DNA of 64,000 nt from Clitopilus passeckerianus (Eukaryota > Basidiomycota > Agaricomycetes > Agaricales > Entolomataceae): positions 186,001 to 250,000 of the forward strand of contig CALYLX010000121.1 in NCBI GenBank assembly GCA_944990035.1. Direction: 5' to 3'. Made by a program: the position numbers and the translations under genes. This document shows positions 44,752 to 54,935 of the stretch, in pieces. How positions within the stretch are numbered: position 1 is the stretch's first letter; every line of letters begins with the position of its first letter. The notes beneath the pieces were generated by a model, which was given only the letters and a program-made list of their open reading frames with translations, was not told the DNA's origin and ran no database searches.

Positions 44752-47044
44752 CTAATTGGCTTTCGTAACGAGAAGAGGCACGCGAGCACCCTCCTCGCCA
44801 GCCACTTTAGGGCGCAACAGCAATCCTCTGGAAATTGTGATCTTCGTTGTAGGACCGTTTGGTAGTTCGAATGCATAGTCGCGAACCAACACTAAGAGTA
44901 CTGCCTGTGAGAGCAGTGAGCAAGCTGAGTTTACTCTGTACAAGAGCGTCCATACCTTGATTTCTGTCAGGGCAAACTGTCTGCCAAGGCAGGCGCGGGG
45001 TCCATCAGCAAAAGTAAGCAAATGTCGATAGCCTTGGATAGTGGCAGCCTTCTCCGATGACACCTTATCATCTATCCAGCGTTCGGGATCAAATGTATGG
45101 CTATTATTTCCCCAAAGCCCTTCAAGACGATTGACGGCACCAATTGGCACGACGATGGGTGTGCCTTTGGGCAAAACGATGCTTTCAATGGCATGTCCCG
45201 AGGCATCGATGATGGGTTCAGATAATGGTAGAATGTCATCTTCGCTTGCCTGCAAGGAGGAGGTTTGAGCAATGGAAGGTAGAGATTCTATGGAAACACT
45301 GACTGTTCGAGACCTTTCTGGAAGCGCTGGGTGGAGACGGAGGGTCTCGCAAACGACAGCATCGAGGTATGGCAGGTCGGACCCGAGCTGCTCGTATGTG
45401 ACGTCTTCGTTGGAGAAATGTGAGAGTTCCTCGCGAAGCTTCTGCTGGATGGCCGGATTCCGTGCAAGCTCAATTAGAGCCCACTGTAATCGTTGATCAG
45501 CCTCTCAGTCGGCGGGGTTGGGCGGAAGGGCTAGAGGGCAAACTTACTGTGAGCGAGGCTGAAAGTTAGGAAAACTAGTGTTCAGCATGGCCCAGGCATA
45601 GACAAGAAGCTGACGCACTGGCTGTGGTCTCATAACCGGCTATCATGAAGAGATTCTGGCGAAAAGTCAGAGAACTGGTTGGATAAAATAGAAAGAAACC
45701 TACAATCTGTCGTAGAAACCTTGTATCAGGACTAATCAGGATGACTCTGAACATAAAACTTACCTGAGCTTTGATTTCGTCGAGGTCCATCCGAATCTTC
45801 GAGCTACCGGTTTCGGAACGCACTGATTTTCAATGAGCCATGCTTTCCAAACGAAAAAGCGGAAGAATCCCCTACCAAGGGCACCGAGAATCGACTTTTC
45901 AATATCTTCCTCTACTCCTGTGTGCTTCTCGCGCCTAGCCTCCTCCAAAACCTGCATTCCGATATCTTCGAAGCTGCCAACAAGCGATAGCGCTAATTTC
46001 CTACGTTCCGTAGGCAGCTTGGCCAAGGGCGGGAAGAATGGGTTGAGCAAGAAACTTGCCGCGGAGGCCAGACTGGGCTTGAGATCTGCAAACATGTCGA
46101 AGTAGGTAGCGATTGAGGAGGTCTCTCCGCGTGTTGCTCCAGGGTCATGGGAGAAGCCTCCCATGCAGATGCTATCTAGACTGCTTGACTTTGAATAACA
46201 GCGCCCAGAACTCGGGAAGGCTCATGCGTACGTGATGTTGTTCATCCTAGGCCGCAAATATAAGGATCATATGCGCAACAAAAGGTATCCAACATACCAA
46301 GCTTGGACGTCGATTTTAGCAACGTTCTCCGGGCTGGATTGGATTGCTGTATCCCAGTTGGAGTTGACCTTGGGGACAACCTTCAGGGGATGCGAGGTAG
46401 ATCATCGGACAAAACACACCGCGTTGGCTGACTTGTAGAAGACTGGCATGAGATTGCGGATCGCAGCAATACTGAAGCCCGAAGACAAAGCTCTTCTTTG
46501 CCTGATGATGACAGCGTTAGTCTTGGCCGAAGAAAATGCAATCACGAACACAGACCTCTTATGGTCTTCCCCGTCCACCACGAGCAGACTCTTGCCGAAC
46601 TAAAGAAGGTATGCATTAGGTGCCACAAAGTACCTCCTCGGAACGAACGCTCACGTTGGCTGCAAAGAATGTGGCAAGGTTGGTCGGCTGGCGATACACA
46701 GTTGTGTCTTTGGAAAACATGGAGGCAACGGCTGCCGGGTCGCAGAGGACAATTGCTTTGCGGCCTAACCCAAGAGGAAATTGGAAGACCGGTCCATGCG
46801 TTCTGACCCATTCTTCATACACGGCCGCTGAATCTTCTGACTTCAGGATTTCAATCGATTGCCCAAAGAGCACGCTCTTGGACGGTGGTCCATTGAGCTT
46901 CGTTGGTCGGGGCCGACCTAAGTTTTTCAACGAAGAGACGGTGAGGGTTGCAACATAGAGCGAAATGCTGAATGCGACGTAAGGGTGCTGCTTGACCAGG
47001 TCTGCAACCTTGTTTGCAACAGCGTCGAGGTACTCCGTGGTCAT
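44752..47044 (-). CDS. Cytochrome P450 monooxygenase
   Basis: A microsomal haem-thiolate oxidase. The start at 47044 (MTTEYLDAVANKVADLV) leads to a membrane anchor (VAFSISLYVATLTVSSLKNL) and a Pro-rich hinge. Exons then give EEWVRTHGPVFQFPLGLGRK, LLVVDGEDHKRQRRALSSGF (C-helix region), AAIRNLMPVFYKSANA, and the I-helix FMIAGYETTASASASWALI. The K-helix ExxR is in ETLRLHPALPERSRTV. The haem-binding loop is FADGPRACLGRQFALTEIK, with the axial cysteine. It ends VPLLVTKAN at 44752. About nine introns. All conserved motifs are present, so the gene looks functional. Substrate and CYP family cannot be assigned by eye. Its downstream neighbour is the NACHT gene on the opposite strand. Confidence 0.93.
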
Positions 47045-47433
47045 GAAGGTGGGGATCAACTGGATTTCGCGTTACGAGTCCTTGCCTCACTCCAAGGGTT
47101 CATGTTTGTGATTCTGAACCGACAACCCTAGGGTTGGCCGAAGGGAATTCTGTTTTGAGTTGCTTGGGTATAGTCTGGGTGTAGTCGCCGAGGAAGCCGG
47201 CTTAGGTAATTGATATGAGATCGGAAGTGGCCAGCCTAGAGTCATTCGAGCTTGACTTTCCACCAGAACAATCGGGAAAAAACAAGGGAAAAAAAATCAG
47301 AGAATCTCATAGTTAACAAGGGGTTCGCTACTTCTATATAGTGAAATGAAAGGTTTAAGTAGAGGCAAGGGTACGAGCAACTATGGTCGCCTAGACCACA
47401 GTGTCCCAACTACGATGCCGATTTAGATCCAAG

Positions 47434-48300
47434 TTAGACGCCGCACTGGGTGGCACGATATACATCGACTGCAAAGCACTGTGCACGGTCTTTGGTTAGA
47501 TGCCATGTATCTAACTTGACATGAAATTTGATCCTACCCCATAAGCCTTAGCGTTGATGACCGCGTCAGCAGGGTTGCTGGTAGCCAACGACTTTGCGGA
47601 CGAGCAACTGGAAGTCTCTGCGAATCACATCAATGCCATAGAATAAGTAACCCAGAAATTCCAACTCACTGTCATGAGTATGTCCAAGTGCATGGCTCAT
47701 CTCATGGACCAAGTTACTTCCCCTGGAGCCACTGCTGTTAGAGGTACACAGATCCGCCGTCGCAGTCAACCCATAGTACAGAGGGCAGAATCTCGTGCCC
47801 GCCTTCCATGCACAAGGGGTTCTGACGCTGCCCTTAATGCAAATAGTTGTAACCCAGCTCGTGTAGGCAATAGTGTCAGAGCCGGGATGACAATACCCGG
47901 AAGGATCGTAGTCACAAGAAAGGGTTAAATTGCTCCTGTTCTCGCTGGCGATTTGGCTGTAGACCCAAGGAACGTAAGAGGATATGGTTTGATCGCTGCC
48001 GAAGTACGACTGGAATAATGGGTCGGTGAGACCGTTAGTAGCAATATAGTTGCTGGTAATAGAAGCCATATTTTGGCCCTCGGTGTAGCTGGAAACAAGA
48101 GGATGATTTATCAGCGTCGAGCCATGGACGGTGAGGGCAACTTCCTACCCAGCAGTGATTGCAGCCAATTTGTCTGGGTCGGTGCAGTTGTACACGGCAC
48201 GTTTCATAATGGTACCGGTGGTAAGGTCGGCATGCATTGGGACAGCACCAACGACACCGAAGACGATGGCAGACAAGGCAAAAGCAGCGAGGGAGAACAT
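47434..48300 (-). CDS. Secreted M35-type metalloendopeptidase (deuterolysin/peptidyl-Lys family)
   Basis: The start at 48300 gives a signal peptide (MFSLAAFALSAIVFGVVGA), then a Cys-containing start of the mature region (VYNCTDPDKLAAITAGYTEG) across an intron at about 48088-48147. The body has YVPWVYSQIASENRSNLTLS and cysteines spaced as in M35 enzymes. The zinc site is LVHEMSHALGHTHD: HExxH plus the aspartate that defines aspzincins. An intron (gtgagt...gcag) right after that Asp leads to SCSSAKSLATSNPADAVINA. A second (gtagga...acag) leads to CFAVDVYRATQCGV and the stop at 47434. N-glycosylation sites (NRS, NLT) fit secretion. A role in extracellular protein digestion is expected from the family. 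No break seen. Confidence 0.88.
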
Positions 48301-49528
48301 TGTGAGAGTGGTTGGTTTAGTATTACTGTTGAGCCGTTTGTGTAAAGCAGATGATGCCTTGTCGGATACTCCAAGAAACGCATGGGCTTTTATACATGGA
48401 CGTATCTAAAAGCCCCCCGTAGAGAAGTACTCTGCAGATAGACCAAAGTTGGGCCACCCAGGATCCAGCAAGTTCGTCAGGATGAATGAAACTACGAGAA
48501 GTACAAAACATGTACCTGTCGGCCATGAACTGTCCCCGGTATCGTTGTGTCAGCCCGGGGAGGAAAAAGTCCCTCCAGGGGACCTGAAAACACTGACTCG
48601 AAGAGACATCCTATGATCATCCTGTGGTGATAGGAGGGTCATTCATCACTGGCATTGATTTTGAAATTGACGAGGGGGGACGGTAAATTCTGCACAATGC
48701 GTGGCATGGAGGCGCTTCGTCGTATGAAAGGAGCCTACGCTTGTGAGTCGAGACCTTCCTGAGTCGCCAAAGGCCACAGAGTGAAGAAATCACCTTGATA
48801 AATTCAACCGCGTAGAAAGCGCGAAGCGGTGATAGCGAGACCTAACTTGCCACTACAGCCGAAAACTTGAGCTGACGGGAGGCGCTGACCCCGCGAATGG
48901 GCCTGATACTCGAGACTCGGACTCAAATGTTCGATCCCAGATCCCAAGGAAATTCGTGGGTATACCATATGGATTCCATGGTGTCTGTCGAGCCGCAGGC
49001 ACGGAGGCAACGAACGTGGTCTTTGCGATCCATTCTCCTGAACCTTTCCCTGACCTAATCATCCGCTGTCTGAGGCCTTTGTCAAAACTCGGTTCGGTTC
49101 AGGTTTTGCCGGATAGAATGCTGAGGAACGTATCCCAAGCCAGGCCCCCGAGGCGAGAGTAGTTGACTGAGCACACATCAAGGAAGTGACAAGGTTTGAC
49201 AGATTGAGGAAACAAAACGCAAGGAGAAAAGTACAGGGTATTCAGAAAAATCAAAAACTGAGTAGATGAATGTTGGGGAGGAACTGTTTTGGTCGGCAGG
49301 AGAGAAAGTAGGAAAGTAACTCGAGCCAAGGGAAAAAACGGCATAGACGACTTGAATCGGTGTCATGGAAAATGAGGAGGAAATGGGGTAACAGAAGGCA
49401 TACGAGGTATGTGGCGAGAGTATCCATAGGCTGGGATCGAAGCGTATCCGTACGTAGCAGCCGAGGCGATCCAGCGTCGGGAGGTCCATCGGAATTATGC
49501 GAACCGTGTATCGTGGGGATCCGAGTCA
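48301..49528. other. Intergenic, no supported gene
   Basis: 1.2 kb containing the protease promoter and the 3' region of the coiled-coil gene. Short frames overlap on both strands; none has a motif. Confidence 0.5.
48387..48394 (-). promoter_or_regulatory. TATA box of the M35 protease gene
   Basis: TATAAAAG on the coding strand, 87-94 bp upstream of the ATG at 48300, the expected place for a strongly expressed secreted enzyme. Confidence 0.55.
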
Positions 49529-52370
49529 TCAAATCGCAGACTGCCCCAAGTTCTTGAACTCCTGCAGCATACCCCCAAACTTCTCCTTCCTCTCTTGTAC
49601 CTCCCTCCGGCATGCCGCCTCCCACTGTTGCCTCTTCCCGGCCACAAACGAGGTAGCCCATTCCCTGAGCTTCTGCAACCTCGTCGCCTCTTTCCTCAAG
49701 CATTCTTTAACCAGCTTATCCTCCAGGTCCGGATATTCTTTCGCCAGCCGCTCTTGCTCCCGTTCAAAGCGTTCGCGTCTCGTCTTCATCTTCTCGAGGA
49801 ATTCCGTCTCCCTTCTCTGCTCTCCCTCCAAAAACCTCTGTACCCGCAACTGCTGGCTCTGCTCAAACTTAACATCCCTTCGCGACTCGGCGATTTCAAA
49901 AGTTCGCTTTCGTTCAGCTTGCATCTGCTCAAACTTGATCTGACGCTTGGTCTCATTGATTGCGAAGGCGAATCTTCTCCTGAGGAGCCCTTCTCCAAGG
50001 GTTTCAGCCCTTTGGGCTTTCGAGGGTAATGGGTCGGTGTGCCGACGAGCAAGATTCGACACTGATGCCTGATCCCGGCCAGGGCGGGGTATAGGGAGGG
50101 AGGAGAGGTTTCGCATCTTGAATAGCTGTTGAGGCGCCTACAACATCGAATTTGACTTTATTTAGTGTTTCCAGGAGTGACCTTTGAAATATACGTACGA
50201 AACCTGTTGGAGGTGAAGGTGATCGTGATCTTGAAACCGATCTTAACGACGCCTCGTAGTGGTCGGCGGGTATAATGATGGGAGGTCTTATTTCATATGG
50301 CATGGGCATTATCTGGAGAATACTGTGAGCCCACGTTGTCGAAGAGATTGGCTCGCCAGAACGGAAAGAATCAAAGATGATACTCACCATGGGCATTGGA
50401 CCCTGAATCATTCCAGGTGGCATCACTTGAGGAGCGGTAACGATAGGGACAATACCAGGCATTATGCCTGGCGGAATTGTAATGACAGGTGGTGGTCCAC
50501 CCATCGGAGGAACTGGCACCCCTTCGCCGACGTTGTTCAGGTTGAGCTTTGCCAGCTCCAAAAACACTCGCTTAAGCTGTTCTTGTCTCTCGGCCTGCAG
50601 CTGATGGAACCGTCTCCACCTCTTCTTTCGGCTTAGATCCAATACTTTCTCCTCCTTTGTTGCAGCTGCCTTGAGGTCATCCTTCAAGACATCGTCGTAT
50701 CCCGATTCCACGCTGTCCAGAAGCCGGAATCTCTTCTCGATCCTGCCGATGAACGACTTGAAACTTGAAGCAACGTCGCCAAGAGACGCGTCGAATTCGA
50801 TATCTCGAGTGGATTCCCTATTTTGCCGTGCCTTGTCGGAGATGGAATATTGCTCGCTGTAAGCAGCCATTGAATCAGAGAAGTTCTCATCCATGACTAC
50901 CAAGGCGGAGGTGAACTCGGTTTGACGTTCTTCTTCAGCATCGTCCCTGGTTTGCTCAGCCACAAGCCATTCCCGCTCTCGTCGATCCATTTCGCGTGCG
51001 AATGGGGGCTCATCTCCATACAGATGGTCCCTGCTTGGGGAGGGTGATCGAGATCGTCGTAACGAGCTCGGTCGATACCGAGGCGAGGGAGGTGGAAAGG
51101 TTACAAGAGTCGGCGGGGCCATAGGCACTGTAGGCATAATGCCTTGAACGGGAGAGCATGAGATTAAAGGAAAAAATAATGGGAGCGTATGTGCTCACCC
51201 GGCATAGGAAGCTCACAGATAGGGATGACTCCAGGATCCCATCTCGGGGAGGGCGTGCGAGAAGAAGGATAAGACTCAACAAGATGCTCCGATACTGATT
51301 ATCCAGAGTTACACTGTTAGATTCAGAAGCTAATGTTTGAAGACGCTCGACGCACATAATTCCGAAACATGTTCTTGAGTAGTTTTATCAATGGGCGGAG
51401 CAGTCCCATTCCCCGATTTTCGCAACAATTCAAGCTCTCCTTCTGCCAGTTTAACCTGCTCACAATAACGTGCAAATGAGTCACTGCTGCAATATAAAAT
51501 TTTCGGAGAACCTTACCAGTTTGTTGACAGAATCGGTCATGCCAAGTCGATCCTTATCGAAGTCTTCTTGCTGGTCGTCATTGAGTTCCCTAGCGCAGAT
51601 TTCCAATGCCTTCTCTGATATTTCTCTTATACCCACTCTCCTTTCTCTCCCCCCTTTCATCAGCTTGTCCCTCATATCCTCGTAAAGGACACGATCGCAC
51701 TCCCTTTGGCGCTGATTATTTGCAACAAGTTCGGAGCAGCGTTTCTGAAATTGAACGAAGAGCATTTGAAGAGCATCGTTGCGTTGGTTATGCTGCAGTT
51801 CCTGCGAACTGGCTGACGCCTGGAACTTCCGGCCTCGGTCGTGTTCGCTGGAGTTGGCCACATGCGTGAGAGACTGGAGAAAGGCGTTGAACGAATCCAT
51901 GCGGGAGAGTTCCCCTTCCCATTGGACCTTTTCTTCCAGTGCAAAATCCTTCTCCTCCCGGGATAAGCCGACCGAGCAGATTGGCGCTGATCTCAGCTCC
52001 TCTAGCTTCCCGATGCCATAGGTGACTGTATGGCTGGAACCTTGTGAGCTAGGCGCGACTAGGGAAGCTTCTGATCCTGGAGATTCTGGGTTTGAGGAAA
52101 CATGTTCGAAGTCAGAAGAGGATAGGGTGAGCGCTTGTGTTGGCTCCTCAGAACGAGGGCTTGGACGAGGTTGACTGAAAGGGAGGCGAAACGCGCTTGG
52201 CCTATTGTAGAGGTACAAGAAATCAGTTTATGTAGTATTAAAAGAGTTCGGCTGAAATAAAGTACATTGAGGCCTGCTCACAGAGTTGGGACGATGAAGG
52301 TTCTTTGACGACACTATCTATCCTCCTTAAACCCACAGGTGTTGAATAGGTGTAGTCATCTCCGTGTGGA
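49529..52370 (-). CDS. Long coiled-coil protein with 11-residue repeats
   Basis: A multi-exon gene of unknown function, about 780 residues. The 5' exon is uncertain: one reading opens with an ATG split by an intron (AT | G, joining about 52268 to 52200) to give MPSAFRLPFSQPRPSPR. Ser/Pro-rich text precedes helical, charged stretches (SREEKDFALEEKVQWEGELS; FQKRCSELVANNQRQRECD). A Pro/Met-rich linker (MPGIVPIVTAPQVMPPG) separates two further helical parts. The last exon (49529 to about 50116) contains seven consecutive 11-residue units starting with Phe. Similar proteins with F-x10 spacing exist, as I recall, as hypotheticals in Agaricomycetes. A structural or scaffold role is likely from composition; no enzyme motif, membrane helix or signal peptide is present. 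Confidence 0.75.
49736..49966 (-). repeat. Seven hendecad (11-residue) repeats in the coiled-coil gene
   Basis: Seven units of exactly 33 bp each begin with a Phe codon: FAINETKRQIK, FEQMQAERKRT, FEIAESRRDVK, FEQSQQLRVQR, FLEGEQRRETE, FLEKMKTRRER, FEREQERLAKE. Acidic residues cluster early and Arg/Lys late in each unit. Eleven-residue periodicity predicts a right-handed or straight coiled coil, unlike the usual heptad. Confidence 0.85.
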
Positions 52371-52759
52371 CAGCCTTTTGGGCGTTAATAATACCGGCGC
52401 TTATGTGTGGGTGTTTTCTGCTGGGGGTCACATAGTGAGGTCCACATGAGAGTATCTGAGTCGAGTATTGAACGTATAAATGACCGCAAGAGAGGATGCT
52501 GGAGCCTCAAAATTTTGAGGAAGTGCCAAGCGTGTAATTTCAATTTGTTGCGGACATGCGGATTCCGGCGTCAGTCCAAAATAGGAAGTAGTGATGCGGT
52601 GAGATCCGGCTGGCAGCACCCCGTTTATCCCTCGCCGCTGGATGATCGTACAACTTTCTCCGATGTTGTGGCCAGACACAGGCATGTGAGATCGGGTGAG
52701 ATGGCAGCTGATGATGGTGAATGCTGTCTGATAGTCCCCGTCGTCTCCTGCTCTAACGA

Positions 52760-54935
52760 ATGTCTACCCGTCTGGATATCAATAGACTCTCATCACATTA
52801 CTGGGTCTTTGTGAACGAACTCAACTTTAACCACAATGCGTTGGGCATACCTATAGACATCAACATCTACCCAACGCGGAAAACATGCACAATCAGGCTT
52901 AGCCTTGACTCTGGAAGTCATGTTGGGGTATCTGTAGTACGACTGCTCATCCTGACAAAGGAGAATTCTGGTGGGCAGGTGGTGGGTAAGTTCATCACTG
53001 GTTTGTATCATGGCTTGCTCATATAGTCGGCCGTTAGAAGGAGAAATTTGAACCTCGCGTATTCCCCATTGCTCAGTCCTGCAAGGCGACATCACACCCT
53101 AACGACAAAGTGCTCACAATCGCACTTAGCGCTGAGCCTCTCAGGCCCAGCGGCCCCAGCCACAAAGGCCTTAGATTTCTTCGGCCTCTAGGCACCACGG
53201 CGTCAGCACTACAGTCTAACCCGTATAGTACCCTGCACGACGCGTCCTATGCATGTAGCCCCGAAACCCACGCCTTCTTCATCTCACTCGAGTATCAACC
53301 TTGTAGCGTGGTTCAGAATCCCGCGCCTGGGGGATCCAAGCCGAGTGGCCCGTCATCGGCGACGTGGCATTATGAGCTTAGGGTCTTGAGATTTCCTGCA
53401 TCTGTTCATGCCAATGACACAGACCTAGTTCTCGGGTTGCACTCGAAGTCGAAGCTCCCCCAAACATTCCCTGTCTTCCCTAGCCAAATTCTGAAATGGA
53501 TTGTCTCCCTTACTACTTCAGGCCTACAGCTCAACCTTCGATCTTAAGCCCGGCGCGTTCTCTCACTATCCCTCATCTCCAAACAATGGCTCCCCGCTTT
53601 TGACTTGGTTTGGGAGACCCCATCTTGGAGAACAGCTGAAATACCGGCGAATGACTATCTGGCATTATCCCGCTCAATTCAACAATACCCATATCTGGCG
53701 AGGAAGGTGGTGGTCTGGCCAGGTATTCAGATGAGTTCTTTAAGTCGGGCGGGCACCAATGGGATAGTTTCGAGATACCTTTGGGGTTTAACAAGACAGA
53801 CTGAGGACTGGGACCCAGAGAAGACGAAGAAAGTGGTGCAGGCAACAGAAGATGCGCTTAGGTGTACAAGGGGTTTAAAGGTGATAGCCACTCGTTCCCC
53901 AATGGTGGCTAATAGGGGTGTCCGAGGAGTGTTAAAGCGGTTGGAGAATGTGGAGGAATTCAGGGCGTTTGGGTTGAAGCGGCCCGAGAAGAAGGCTGGT
54001 GGGTTTGGACAAACAATTACCTCGAGTGATCCCAAGCTGGTATCAATGAGTGAACTTTTGGATGTGATACGAGATTGGAGGAGGTTGAAAGTTTTGAACT
54101 TGTCTATGTAAGCGCTAGAATCGTGCCACCACTGTTGTCAGACTGATAGAAGTCGCAGGTGTTTAGATTCACTTCTGGAGGCATCTGAAGAGGAAATAAA
54201 TCATTCCTTCCCCGAGTAGGCCGAAAGATTCTGAGTGACTGCATCCTAGGCTCACTATGGGACTTTAGGCTTAATCATAGTCACGACGCGGTTCCTTTCC
54301 AACTCGAGACTCTCACTGTCATTGAAAGCCACCTCAACGGACGCAGACTTCGCCAGCTGATGTCGCACCCTACGTCCTGTCTCCTGAACGTCATGCTTAG
54401 GAGGCTCGAGGGCCTCACGCATTCTGACATTCGCAGCTTTCTCATCTCGTGTGCTTCGACGCTCGAGTCCGTTGATATTGAGCAACGCGGATCGTCAGTG
54501 TCATGTCACGACCTTGACACCAACGACAGGCAAGGGCTAGCATTTGACGTTGCGCTCGAGAACATGCTTGTGTTAAGAGAAGCCACGATTCAAGGGAACT
54601 TATTCTCCAACCTCTCGTTAATCAAACCCCTTCCATCGCTCCCCACGGCTCGTGGTTTGGGGCTCTATCCAAGACTCGCAATTCCAGACTACCACATCAG
54701 TTCCATTATGAATGACACCAACCCGTGCGGGGTGGGGATTGTGGATGCAGTCGGGAGCACAGAGTGGGCAAGGATCACAGTCAGGGTGGAGCAGGACCTT
54801 CAACAACAGATGAGTTCGAGAGTGGAGCTGGAGAGCGCAAGGTCAAGGGCCGGGGAGGCGAAGGCGTGCAAATTTGACTTTTCTGTGGTTCCTGGGAGGT
54901 CGGTTGGGTGCCGTATACCATTGTTTGATTACTGA
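52760..54935 (+). pseudogene. F-box-like family protein, copy C, with in-frame stop
   Basis: The most complete copy. Exon 1 (MSTRLDINRLSSHYWVF, KTCTIRLSLDSGSHVGVSVV) ends near 52985. Exon 2 reads DKVLTIALSAEPLRP, YSTLHDASYACSPETHAFF and the F-box-like block FPSQILKWIVSLTTSGL. A TAA at 53545-53547 interrupts it, where copy B has Tyr in RSYARHVLPL. The same frame then continues, ARRVLSLSLISKQWLPAFDL and WETPSWRTAEIPANDYLAL, to a leucine-rich part ending RRLKVLNLSM. A later exon (about 54280-54935) has FQLETLTVIESHLNGRRLRQ and THSDIRSFLISCASTLESVD, ending SVVPGRSVGCRIPLFDY. Unless the stop is spliced out (no good signals seen), only a truncated protein similar in extent to copy A would be made. 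Confidence 0.62.

Noticed and set aside
48853..49062. Sequence near 48930 resembling a GTTCGATCC T-loop
   Set aside because: No matching acceptor, D or anticodon arms could be folded around it.
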